Positions 46,736 to 58,400 of a stretch of 64,000 nucleotides of DNA are shown here, piece after piece. Below the pieces are notes generated by a model that searched no databases, had not been told where the DNA came from, and was given only the letters and a program-made list of their open reading frames with translations. The DNA comes from Chelonoidis abingdonii (lineage: Eukaryota; Chordata; Testudines; Testudinidae). Location of the stretch: positions 5,869,697-5,933,696 of the forward strand of contig NC_133782.1 in the NCBI RefSeq assembly GCF_003597395.2, read 5' to 3'. Position 1 is the first letter of the stretch. Every line of letters starts with the position of its first letter. The translations under genes and the position numbers were made by a program.

Positions 46736-47890
46736 GGAAAGACAGTAAGTATGGTAAGAGCCCACCATGGCTTAACTAGGAGATTGTCAACGACCTGAAA
46801 CTCATACAAAAATTGGAAACCAGGTCAAATTACTCAAGATGAATATAAAAAGACAACAACGCCAGCATGTAGGGACAAAAATTAAAAAGCCAAGGCACAC
46901 AATAAGCTAGGGATTTAAAGGGTAACAAGAAAACATTTTACAAATACATTAGAAGCAAGAGGAGGACTAAGGACAGAATAGGGCCATTTCTCAATGAGGA
47001 GGAAAAGACAATAACAGAAAATACAGCAATGGCCAAAGTGTTGAATGCCTTTTTTGTTTCAGTTTTCACCAAAATAAATTTAGCAGTGATTGGACCACTA
47101 ATATAGTGAATATCAGTGTAAATGGGGTAGGATCCAAGGCTAAAACAGGGAAAGAACATATTAAGAATTACTTAGACGTGTTAGATGTCTTCAAGTGGGC
47201 AGGGTCAGACAAAATGTATCCTGCAAGACTTACAGTACTGGCTGAAGAATCTTTGATCCATTAGTGATTATCTCTGAGAACTCATGAAGAGCGGAGGAGG
47301 TCCCAGAGGACTGAAAAAGGGCAAATATAGCCCCTATCTATAAAAAGGCGAATAAGGACAACCTGGGGAATTACAAATCAGTCCGTTTAACGTTGGTACC
47401 CAGAAAGATAATGGGAGCAAATCATCAAACACTTTGTAAGCACCTAGAAGATAATAAGGTGATCGTAACAGTCAACATGGATTTGTCAAGAACAAATCAT
47501 GTCAAACCAACCTAATATCCTTCTTTGGCAGGATAACAAGCCTTGTGAATAGGGAGAAGCAGTAGCTGTGATATACTTCAACTTTAGTAAGGCTTTGGAT
47601 ACTGTCTCACATGACCATCTCATAAGCAAACCAAGGAAATATAGCCTAGACAAACCTAATATAAGATGGTTGCACAACTGGCTGGAAAATCAAACTCAAC
47701 GAGTAGTTCTCAATGGTTCACAGTCCATCTGGAAGGCCAAATCAATGGGGCTCCCTCAGGGATTTGTCTGGATAATGGGATAGAGAATACACTTATAAAG
47801 TTTTTGGAGAATACCACCCTGGGAGGAGTTGCAAGTGCTTTGCTTTGGAGGCCAGGATTAGAATTAAAAAATGACTTCCTTTTGCCTCAG
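46736..47890 (+). mobile_element. CR1 LINE, reverse-transcriptase part
   Basis: Starts 'gaaagacagtaagtatggta' and runs through 'caacatggatttgtcaagaa' to a frame at 47568-47783 with IYFNFSKALDTVSHDHLI and VLNGSQSIWKAKSMGLPQG. The segment after GLPQG is deleted (the frame jumps to 'ggataatgggatagagaata'), and it is truncated at about 47890. Non-functional. Confidence 0.82.
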
Positions 47891-48171
47891 TTTCCCCTAA
47901 CGCTGGACTGTGAACCATTGATACCTCCTCTTTGAGTGTGATTTTCCAGCCAGTTGTGCACACACCTTATAGTAGGTTGTCTATGCTACATGTTGTGAGC
48001 TCTACAGGTGAAAAGCCTTGTATGGACCTCATCCAGCACAGTCAACAGGAAGTATTCCATTGACTTCAATGAGAATTGGATCAGGTCCCATAAGAGGCAC
48101 AGGGGAGTGGGATCCCATGAAAGTGGGACTGCACATACAGCTGAGTGGCTTTTATGGAGCAGTTATTACAT

Positions 48172-48315
48172 ATGGCAGATAACGATGTAAGACAATATCC
48201 TCCTGGCCTCTGTTTTGGGGCATGTGAGAGACATTGACCATAGCTCCTTGCCCCAAAACGGAGGACAGGATATTGCCTTTACACCCTTATGTGTCACATG
48301 CAATATCTGCCTTTT
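48172..48315. repeat. Inverted repeat (hairpin)
   Basis: The left arm from 'ggcagataacgatgtaagac' to 'ctctgttttggggca' pairs with the right arm from 'gccccaaaacggaggacagg' to 'gcaatatctgcc', with a loop of roughly 25 bases. A palindromic MITE is likely; no terminal duplication was identified. Confidence 0.55.
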
Positions 48316-48371
48316 TAACATGCCTGAAATGCTCAGGCTGACTCAAGAATCACCACTAACCCTCTAAAATT

Positions 48372-48540
48372 CCATTTCATTCCCTATTCCCCTCCCCTTC
48401 ACCTCTTTCCCCATTTTCTCTCTCTTCCCTTCCTCCCTTTTTAACCTCCTTGACCCTCGTCTTTCTCTATAAATTTGTCTCCCTCTCTTCTCTCCTAGCA
48501 TCGCTGTTTTCCCCCTTTCCCTCCCCTTCCCCTCTCCCAT
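48372..48540. repeat. Polypyrimidine low-complexity tract
   Basis: Almost entirely C and T on the + strand over about 170 bases, with only scattered purines. The 60-residue open frame inside it reflects composition, not coding. Confidence 0.6.
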
Positions 48541-49009
48541 GTAGCAGTCTACAGCTGGGTGAAATTCACCCAGAAGACGGCTACACTGCAGTGGGGGTGT
48601 GCTTGCAATCTAGCTGGCTTGGAGACCACTAGCAATGAAGCCATGACAACACAGCTAGCCATCCAAATGACACCTTGGGTCCCAGGTGGGCTTGCAGAGC
48701 TCAGGATGAAGTCCATCCTGCCACAGCGTCACTGCTATTGGTATGTGAGCTAGTTAAAGGTAGGTCTTGTATGTCTGCACATGCGTCAACCACACCTCCT
48801 GATTGCGGTGCAGATTTTAGGTACCCAAAAGTGAATCCTCTTCATGTCACCCATGGCCTCGTCACCTCTGGCCTTTAGCTAGCCAGCCCTGCTTGCTTCA
48901 CGGGGTTGGTGCCCTGCACCCATCTGAGACCTGGCAGCAATTCACTTGACTTCCTCTGTCCTTTTGTTGCCAACAGAGGCGTGGCTTAAGGGCAGGGCTG
49001 CAATTTAGC

Positions 49010-49016
49010 TATAAAG
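49010..49016 (+). promoter_or_regulatory. Possible TATA box of PTK6
   Basis: TATAAAG within 'tagctataaagaag', about 250 bases upstream of the PTK6 start codon. Spacing would allow a short 5' UTR in exon 1. Based only on motif and position. Confidence 0.25.
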
Positions 49017-49266
49017 AAGATGATGTACAGAGGGCGTTATTGCAAAGTCTGCTCCTGGCAGGTACCATCTGACCTGCCTCCAATGAGATACGTTGGCAGA
49101 GTTACACAGACACCCTCGGAAGGCAGCCGGAGACAAGCATTCCAGGGCCGCTCGGCACAGCTTTTTAAAGAGCTCATGGCTGGAAAACTATGAGAACCTT
49201 GTCGACATTGGCTTTGCTGCGGGGAGACCTAACTCCTGCCATAATTCAGCTCCTCTACCCGGTAGC

Positions 49267-49490
49267 ATGAATTCCAGGCTTGGAACCAGTCCTCTGTACA
49301 CCAGCCTCTGGGACTTTGATGCCAGGACACGGACAGAAATCAGCTTCCGGGCAGGAGACCTCTTCCAGGTCATCAGGCAAGAAGGAGAATGGTGGTGGGC
49401 CAGGAAAGTCGATGGCTCGAACAGGATCCTAGCCAAAGGTTATGTTCCTTACAATTACTTAGCTGAGCAGGAGACAATGGAGGCAGAACC
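49267..49490 (+). CDS. PTK6: PTK6 exon 1: SH3
   Basis: Encodes a full SH3 domain: [18 protein letters not shown], the WWW motif in GEWWWARKV and the [12 protein letters not shown] end. Ends in phase 2 (CC) as in SRMS exon 1. Donor 'gtaagt'. Confidence 0.95.
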
Positions 49491-52400
49491 GTAAGTAAAA
49501 CTCTGCTGGGGTCAGGAATCTTAACCACTGTTTAATGCTGGAAGATAAGAGGGCTTTGCATCTGTTAGCCAAATGGCAGTCTAGCCACACCAAGCAGTTT
49601 GGTGTCAGTCTCTGAGCCTGAGCCGTAGATAGTGGCTTGGTTCTGTATAGGAAACTACAGCCCTTTTACAAAGGTTTGGGTTACAATGAAATGCCGGGGC
49701 AGCATCCCACAAGGCAAGGCCAAAGAGAACCTGTGTCTGACACCCCTACACCCAGCACTGGATGGCAAGGACAGCCTCTGGAAAGGGAAGTAGGGAGGAC
49801 TAGGTATCTAGGGCCTGAGTCATTGACCTGCTCTGGCTGCCTTCTTTGTGCCATGCCAGTGTCCCAGACCAGGCATAACCTCAGCAACAAGCTTCATTTA
49901 TGGCTGTTTTGCCTCACCAAGATGGTGCAAAGCAGGTGAAGGGACCTGGGAAGCCTGGTCCCCTACTTTTTGGCTGTGAATCCCAGAGAGACATTGAAGG
50001 TGTGTATGAAAAGCGGGTGGGGACGCCACTTCCCACCAGTAACTGGCTCATGCTCTTTGTTAACCAACTTCTGTAACTTAACTAACTTGTAAAGCGAACT
50101 CATCCATAGGGTTAATGGGGCCGATTAACCAGTGGCTAGTGCAGCCTGAACCCCTGTGATGAACTAGTGGGGTCCTGTGAAATATGATTAGCCAGCATGA
50201 GGAAGCTCTCCACCAGCAGCCACTCTGGTGCTAAACCTCATGGCATGAATTTATGTCCAGGGATCTGGGATCTGGTGCATCACAAAGACAATGCAGCAAC
50301 CCCAAAAGAAGTCATAGAAGCAGAAAGAGACTGGACCTTCCTTAGCTTGAGGGATGTGTTGATGGAGCAGGGGAGCAGAGTCCTGTCCCCTGAAGCAGGT
50401 TCTTTGTGGTTGGGGGATGCAGAACAGCAACACACCGAAGTCTCTAGCTGGCCATGGAGTTGTTCCAATGGGTTGATGCAGAGATCCCCAGGTGTGCTGA
50501 CACTCTAGGGAGACTCCATCTCAACACACATTTATTTTCTCTCCTCCTCCAGCTGGTTTTTTGGGCAGATCTCGCGTTCCGAGGCATTACACAGGCTGCT
50601 GTCAGAAAAGAACAAGACGGGGGCCTTTCTAATCCGAATAAGTGAGAAAAAAGATACTGACTACGTGCTTTCAGGTAAGTCTAACTATTTCTCTCCCTCC
50701 TTCTGACCCACCTTCGGTAACAAAACACCAGCCCTTTTGCTTAGACCACTGAATATGGAATTTCCTTTTCTGGACTATTTAGCAACTTCACAGGAGCCAG
50801 CCATACTAAAGAGACACTATCCATTTTTTTGAATTGGCTAAATTGGAAGAACAGAGTGCCCTTGCATTCAGTAGTATGTCTTGATTTCTTTTTTAAATTC
50901 CTTTGTAAGAAGTAAGGAGTTTTTCTGCTCCACCTGTTGCTATTAATAAGGCATCTTCCTGTGAAATTGTTTAGCTTGTTACTCCAGGAAATTGGTGAAC
51001 CTGACCATAAACAAAGCTCTGTCAGATGCTGAAGATACCCCAATACCTCTTCGACCCATTTCTTTCACAGATAGTGATCTGAGTAGGTACAAACATTTTG
51101 GAAAGAAATGTGCTCAGCAGGCTGGCATGTCTCTTTAAGAAACCATATGTGATCACTCTCTGTCCCATAGCACAGAAATCACATACTACTTCCCCTCCTC
51201 CATCCCAGATCAAACACATTGAAAGTTGTTCCTTTGAGCCAACTGCTTCCACAGCTGCTAGAAATGGGGATTCTGAGCCTCTCTGTTACAGGAAGACAGC
51301 AGTGAAGTTTGCAGTCCGCAGTTCCAGTGGTTAATCTCCTGCGGCTGCATGAAGTCTCAGGACAGTACCTACCAGGAAACAGAGCAAAAATAACTGGGAT
51401 GTTTGCCAGTAATGAGTGATTTAAGTTAAGGTCATGGCCTTAAATGTAAACGTATTTAAACCTTTTAAAAAAAAAAACATAGTTCCAGCTGAAACCGGGG
51501 CTTGTGAGTTCCAGGAAGACTTCTTGGAGGGCATGTGTCTAACAGTGTGCACTGAGTCAATGTGCAGCAGGGAACAAGGATCAGAAACACAAGATAAGAG
51601 GACACTGGATTCTTCTCTGCAAGCATTGGCAGTGTTTGAAGGGAACTGACTAAAATTCCTGAATGCATTGCTAGTCATCACTAAGACACATTTGAGATGG
51701 TTACATATTTGGTTTATTTCAGTGAGCAAGGTGCTTTACAGACACTTTTAAGTTAGACATGTTCTCTGTCTCCAGGGATTCCAATCCACATTACACCAAG
51801 GGCCTTATTTCCCAAGGTGCTGAGCACCCACAACTCTGCAGTCAGTGAGAGTGACAGATTGTTCAGCACCTCTGACAGCCAGGCCTTAAGTTAAAGCAAA
51901 TTGGTGATTTTAGTGAGGGATCACCCCATTCGATTCTGAAACCCAGGCGCAGGCGGCAGGCAGACCCTGTACAGATGCAAACCTTTCCCCCCACCCGTGA
52001 CAGGTGTGTGAGGAATGACTTCTTGCCTCCTGGCATGTTGTCAGTTACTGGAACAGGAAGGTAGCAACACATTTAATGACTGTTTTGCATTGTGTGCTCC
52101 TCCCCCCTCTCCTCCTTGATTTCCCAGTTCGGGATGACTCAATTGTGAGGCACTACAAGATCTGGCGGAACTCCCAGGGGAACCTCTACATGAACGCTGC
52201 GCTCTCCTTCCCGGATCTGCTCAGCCTAGTGGAGCATTACAAAGCGAAGAATCTTTCCCACGGCCTGAGACTGACAATCCCCTGCTGGAAGGTAAATCTG
52301 AGCCAGCCAAGAACTGCCAGGATGATGCTTGTGGTGGGAGCGTTAGTTGGTGAGTGAGTCAGGATATGGCAGGGCAAGCTTGACGTCTTCTTGCATGCAG

Positions 52401-55400
52401 GCTTGGAGGTCAGATGGGCTCAGTATAGGGGTGATGAGGTGAAATTTTATGGCCTGTGTTATACAGGAGGTCAGATGGGCTCAATCACAGGGTAAAATTC
52501 TCTGGTTTGTGTTCTACCGGAGATCTTAAAATCTATTTGTTAGACCAAGGGACTTGAAATCAGAAGATGTAGATGCTATTCCTGACTCTGTCACTGACTC
52601 TCTGACTTTGGGCATGTCCTGAAACCTACCTGTGCCTCAGTTTCTCAGTTTGTAACATGAGGAGAATAATACCCACTTTTGTAAAATCATTAGGAGGTAG
52701 GTGCCATATAAGCACTGAGGGCCAGATTTCAAAGGTATTTTAGTGCCTAGAGGTGCAGATAAGCACATAGTAGCGTTTTTAAGAGCTGTTAAACAGGTTA
52801 AGCCCCTAACTCCCATTGAAATCAATAGACATTAGATGCCTAATCTGTTAAGGCATTTTTGTAAAATCCCTCTAGGCACTTACCTGCATCTTCAGGTGAA
52901 TAAATATCTTTGCAAATCTAGCCCTACGTATTCCTATTGTTAGGTGATACATGAGTTGTCACACTTATAACATGAGAGAGATACCATGGTCTAGATAATA
53001 CTTAGTCCTGCCATGAGTGCAGGGGACTGAACTAGATGACCTCTCGAGGTCCTTCCAGTGGTATGATTCTATGACTTCAGGAACTCAGCCAGAGCTCAGG
53101 GGTCTGTGACTGGAGTGTGTGGGTGAGGTTCTTTGGCCTGCAATGTGCAAGAGGTCAGACTAGATGATCACAATGGTTCCGTCTGGCCTTAAAGTCTATG
53201 AGTCTATAAGATCCACGAGAATGATTAAAGAATTGGATAACATGGCTTATAGTGATAGACTCTAGGAAATCAATCTGTTTAGCTTAACAAAGAGACGGCT
53301 AAGGGACGGCTTGATCAAAGTCTGTATGTACCTGCATGGGGAACAAAACTTTGATAATGTGCTCTTCAGTCTAGCAGACAAAGGTATAACAAGAGCTAAT
53401 GACTGGACAATGAAGTTTAGACAAATTCAGACTGTAAATAAAGCACCATTTTTTTTAACAATAGAACACCTTACCAAGATCTGTGGTGGAGTCCCCATCA
53501 CTGGCAATTTTAAAATCCAGATTGGATGTTTTTTCTAAAAAATATGCTCTCGTTCAAACAGAAATTAATTCAGGGAAGACCCAGGGCGGCACTTCCATTT
53601 AGGCAACCTAGGCAGTCGCCTAGGGCGCCAGGATTTGGGGGGTGGCAATTCGGCGGCAGGGGGTCCTTCCGTGCTCCGGGTCTTCGGCAGCAGTTCTGCG
53701 GCGGGTCCTTCACTCGCTCCGGGACCCACCGCCAAAGTGCTCTGAAGACTGGGAGCGCAGAAGGACCCCCACCTAGGGCACCAAAAACCCTGGCGCTGCT
53801 CCTGGGAAGACCCATGGCCTGTGTTATCCAGGAGATCACGCTTGTTAGTCACAATGGTCCTTTCTGGCCTTATAAATCTGCAAATGAGTAACTAAATCAG
53901 CCCCCGACCCAGAAATGCATACTTAGTGCCAACCGAACACTGCCATCCAGGGACTGCACGTATGTTATATACTCCTGGGGGAATTCTGCCCCACTGCACG
54001 AATACAGAATTCATATCCTCTGCAGAGTTCTTTGCTCCCCACAGAAAAATGGGGAAGCAAAGAAATCTGCGGGGGACATGCACCCCTTCCCAGGCAGCCC
54101 AGACATCTCTCTTCGAGCCCCTGGAGCAACCAGTGGAGATGTAAATCACTGTGGGGGGTGCAGGGCTGGGCGTGTGTGGGGAGACATCAATCACTGCCAG
54201 GCGGACGGGGCTGGGCGTGCATGTGACTGAATGAGTGAGAGAGGCTATTGCCACACACCTGGCATGGAGGGCTAGAGCTTCAGGTTGTTTGGAGGTAGGC
54301 TCAAGGCAAGCTCTATCCCCTCAAGAAGGCTAATGGCATTTTGGGCTGTATAAGTAGGGGCATTGCCAGCAGATCAAGGGATGTGATCATTCCCTTTTAT
54401 TCAGCATTGGGTGAGGCCTCATCTGGAGTACTGTGTCCAGTTTTGGGCCCCACACTACAAGAAGGATGTGGAAAAACTGGAAAGTGTCCAGCGGAGGGCA
54501 ACCAAAATGATTAGGGGGCTGGAGCACATGACTTATGAGGAAAGGCTGAGGGAACTGGGATTGTTTAGTTTGCAGAGGAGAAGAATGAGGGGGGATTTGA
54601 TAACTGGTTTCAACTACCTGAAAGGGGGTTCCAAAGAGGATGGATCTAGGCTGTTCTCAGTGGTACCAGATGACAGAACAAGGAGCAATGGTCTCAAGTT
54701 GCAGTGGGAGAGGTTTAGGTTGGATATTAGGAAAAACTTTTTCACTAGGAGGGTGGTGAAGCACTGGAATGGGTTCCCTAGGGAGGTGGTGGAATCTCCT
54801 TCCTTAGAGGTTTTTAACGTCAAGCTTGACAAAACCCTGGCTGGGATGATTTAGTTGGGGATTGGTCCTGCTTTGAGCAGGGGTTGGACTAGATGACCTC
54901 CTGAGGTCCCTTCCAACCCCGATATTCTATTCTATGATTCTATTCTATTCTAAGAAGAGCAGAAAATGTAGCAGCCTGCCTGCTTAGTTATTACTGTTCC
55001 TACTGTTATTGAATTGTTCCCATTCTTAATCAATTCCCCCAGCAGCATAGAACAGGTGTAAAAGTTTTAAGGCTCCTTTACATTGCCAAGGTGGTGTAAA
55101 GGTGCCTTATTGTAAATGACAGGAAGGGAATCCTCAGCTAGGAAGAGCTATGTGGTTTCTTGCTTTTGTCCTCTGCCCAAGTGGCACAATGGAGTTAGAT
55201 TGCAGCTCAGGATCTATTTTACTTACCCATTTAAAAAAAAAAAAAAAGACTCTGATGGCAAATAAAACATTTGTCAAGCAGTCAAGAAAATGTCAGGACA
55301 GTCGGAACCAAGCACTGCATGGAGTAGCCAGCCAGGTCGAGATGAAGTTACCAAAGGGATATTCATTCTTGTGCATGACGTGAATGGCTTTCACATCCTG

Positions 55401-58400
55401 CACGGAAAACGGCCATGCCAACTTCTCATGCTCGAGAATTCCCTGCAAAACTGCACCTGGAGGGGGACAAATTATTTTGCGCATCCTGCAGTGTTGTTCT
55501 CAATCATGACCGATGTTCTGTAATTTGTTGATCATTTTGCCTTAAAAAAAACCCCAAACTGAAGGAAGATATGGCTCAAGAGGAAGGCAGAAACACGTAC
55601 GCTGAAAAACAAAACACAGGCAGAGAAAGAACGTGTGCAGGTGAGTGGAAATATCAGAAAATCTTATAATATAGAAAAATAAGATAAGTAGCTTAGAAGA
55701 ACTATAGCGATGGGGTCTCTTCACTTGCTCAGAGATCTTGAATAGACAGCTCTGTTTTTAAACTTTTTTTAAGTGATAACTATGGTCAGTTTTCTGTTGA
55801 TGATAATACACTCTACACGGTCACTTTTGCACTTTCACGTGATGTTCTACAGTCAATTGTAATTTAATAATGCACTTTTGTTATCTCCTTGAATAGAGAC
55901 ATAAGCCAAATAACTAAATATTACAATATATATGGAATCATGTGATCATTTATTATACTATAAATCTAAATTAAAATCTAGACATTCGGAACTAAATATA
56001 ATGTGAATAAATGTATTAATCTAAGATTAAAGATGTTACATGAATAATAAACATAGGTAAGTCTTGAGTAAGCACCAAACTTCTCTACTTTCAGATTTGT
56101 ACAGCATGAGTGAAGACACTAGCAGGTGCCAACATCTCTATGTTGAAGACTGACCACCCACTTATGCGAGATTTTCTTGACAGCAGGGTCCGGAATGGTG
56201 GTGCGATTCCTGATAGGACACAACTGACTGAGACACTCACCCAAAATGTACCTCAAAGAAAAGGAAAACTTAAAACTGAAGCTTAAAGACAAGAAAATCG
56301 CTGTTATCTTTGATGAGTGTACTGTTTGCACCATTAGAACCTGCTTGCCATGGGCATGTTAACTCTTTTTTGGTGGATAAAGTGTTTTTAGATGCTGTTA
56401 ATCAGTCAGCTGTTTCACAGGCTGTAGTCAAAGCAGGAAATGAGTACCAGCTTGATTATGAAAATGTTTTCGTAATTGATACTGACAATGTTAGTTGCAT
56501 GAAAAAGGCATTTAATTCTATTTTCTCTATGCTGTTTTCAAATTCTGTGCATATCACCTGTTTAGCACGTATTGTTAATTTAATTGGTGAATCATTTTGA
56601 AAGCCTTTTCAGCTGGTTGATACACATGTAAAGTGCTTCAAAAACATGTTCTATTACTCTGGTAGTAGGAAAGTGAGGTACGGCCGTTTCATTAACCAGA
56701 AACTACAAGAGGAGTCTCCAGATGCAAAAGCATCCATGCCTTCGAGCCAGGTAGAACACGTGGGAACATCTGGGTCCATGATATTCAGTATCACTCTAAG
56801 AACTTTCAGTTCTACAAAGAGTTCTTCAGTGACGAGAGCAACAGATACTCCTCAGTTTCTGTGCCAACTATTCAGATAATGCTGAATGACCCAAAGTACA
56901 AATCACTTTTGTACAGATCACTTTTCTAGCATAGAAAGGTGAACAAATTCTCAGTTTAAATCTGGCATTTGAGAACAGGAAGCTTTGCACTGTTAAAGCA
57001 TTTGACCTTCTGGAAGAACAGCAGATATATTGCAGTTCACGTCTAGAGCTCCCTTCAGAAAGCACCTCAGAGTTTTTCAAATTTAGGGAAAACTTATCTC
57101 CTGTTGAAAGACTTGCCTTTCTAGCTCTCTTTAAAGAGGCATTCCATGAAGCTTGACAAATATTTGTCCTTTGGACAACCAGGTCTGAATTTTCTGAAGG
57201 CTTGTAGGTTATTTGATCCTTATTGTGTTTATATCTTGCCAGTACACTATGTGAGTATTTTCAAGCAATACCTGGTTTTTCTGAGGTACTTGAACAGGAG
57301 CTAAAACTGTACAGGGAAAAGATTGTGCTTGAAGCTATTCAAAGTAAACCTATTTTTGTAAAGCTCCAAGTGTTTTGGCTTTTGGTGAAAGAGAAGATTC
57401 CAAATATTGCCAAATTGGCCTTGAACTGCATAAATGCTGTCTCAAACCCTGCAGATGGAAAGAGAAGTTTTTCACTGTACAATTTGATCCTTTCTGCAAG
57501 AAGGAAATCATTAAGTGAGAAAAAAATGAAGGCTCTTTGTTTTCTGTACTATAATTTAAATAAAAATACTGGATTGTATTGAAATGCAGGACAACGATTC
57601 GCAAAAATGAATGACTTTCATGCATGAAAGTCGGAGAAATTTAAAGCGACATTCTACTTTATTTTTATTTTGCTGTTTGGTGTTCTGTAATGTAATTTCA
57701 ATGAAAATCCAGATTATAACTGGAATGCAGGGTATTGGTTACCAAGTATTTGCAGTGTAACTTTCATGTGTTTAGGAAATGCTGGATTGTTGTTGTGATT
57801 TTTTTTCTGTATTGCAGTTTAAATAAATTACTAAAATAATTGAAACTGGCATGATTATACTCCGTTATTTTGACAAAATATGGAGAATTTTGCAGAATTT
57901 TTAATTTTTTGGTGCAGAATTCCCCAGGAGTATTATACAAGTTCTTTCAATGTTGTATATACATCCTATTAGTCACTGTCCATTCTGTAAGATCAGCAAT
58001 TATAGAAATCAAATTTGCTTGGCAAAAATCAATCCCTGGTGTAAATACTGAAGTCAGGGGAGTTACCCTCAGGTTTATGGCAAATTAATGCATAAGCATA
58101 TCAAGAAATGGCAAGGGAGACTGAAGGAGCAAGGTATCAGGATAGCATCTCAGATTGGCAGGTGGTTTGGGTGTATATTAGAACTTTATGTGGGTGGAAG
58201 ATTGAGTGTTATCTGGGGAGTCTGCATCTATGTCATTTGACTAAGGAAGCATGTAGCGTCTCTTATGCTCACCCAGTGACATGGAAATAGCAGCTGATAC
58301 ATAGACCATTCCTTAACCTCTTCACTGCTGCCTGTGCGCACATGCCTCACTGCAGCAGAAGGAGGATGCAATGAAGAAGCCTTGTCTCACAAATAGGACA

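Larger units (their letters stand above)
44963..49266. other. Spacer between SRMS and PTK6
   Basis: About 4.3 kb. The left end should hold the SRMS 3' UTR (AATAAA at 45821-45826). The middle holds the two-part CR1 (46095-47890), a hairpin repeat (48172-48315), a pyrimidine-rich tract (about 48372-48540) and a MITE-like stretch (about 48540-48835). The right end should hold the PTK6 5' UTR. No other gene was found. Confidence 0.55.
53970..57932 (+). mobile_element. hAT-like DNA transposon with decayed transposase
   Basis: Left end TACTCCTGGGGGAATTCTGC and right end GCAGAATTCCCCAGGAGTA are inverted repeats (one G differs). The 5-mer TTATA flanks both sides (53965-53969 and 57933-57937). The subterminal left region has 'tttgctccccacagaaaaat'. 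Inside are a nested CR1 (about 54310-54952) and broken transposase frames (about 56140-57582). About 4 kb with the nested insert, about 3.3 kb without. Confidence 0.85.

Noticed and set aside
49093..49266. N-terminal extension of PTK6 in the open frame
   Set aside because: It would start at TTG, has no similarity to PTK6, and the ATG at 49267 gives the expected length.
55293..55484. Antisense 63-codon frame in the hAT region as a separate gene
   Set aside because: Short, no recognised family, and it lies within a transposon remnant.
53970..57932. The inserted block in PTK6 intron 3 as a domesticated transposase gene
   Set aside because: The transposase frames are interrupted by stops and frameshifts and no splice signals bridge them.
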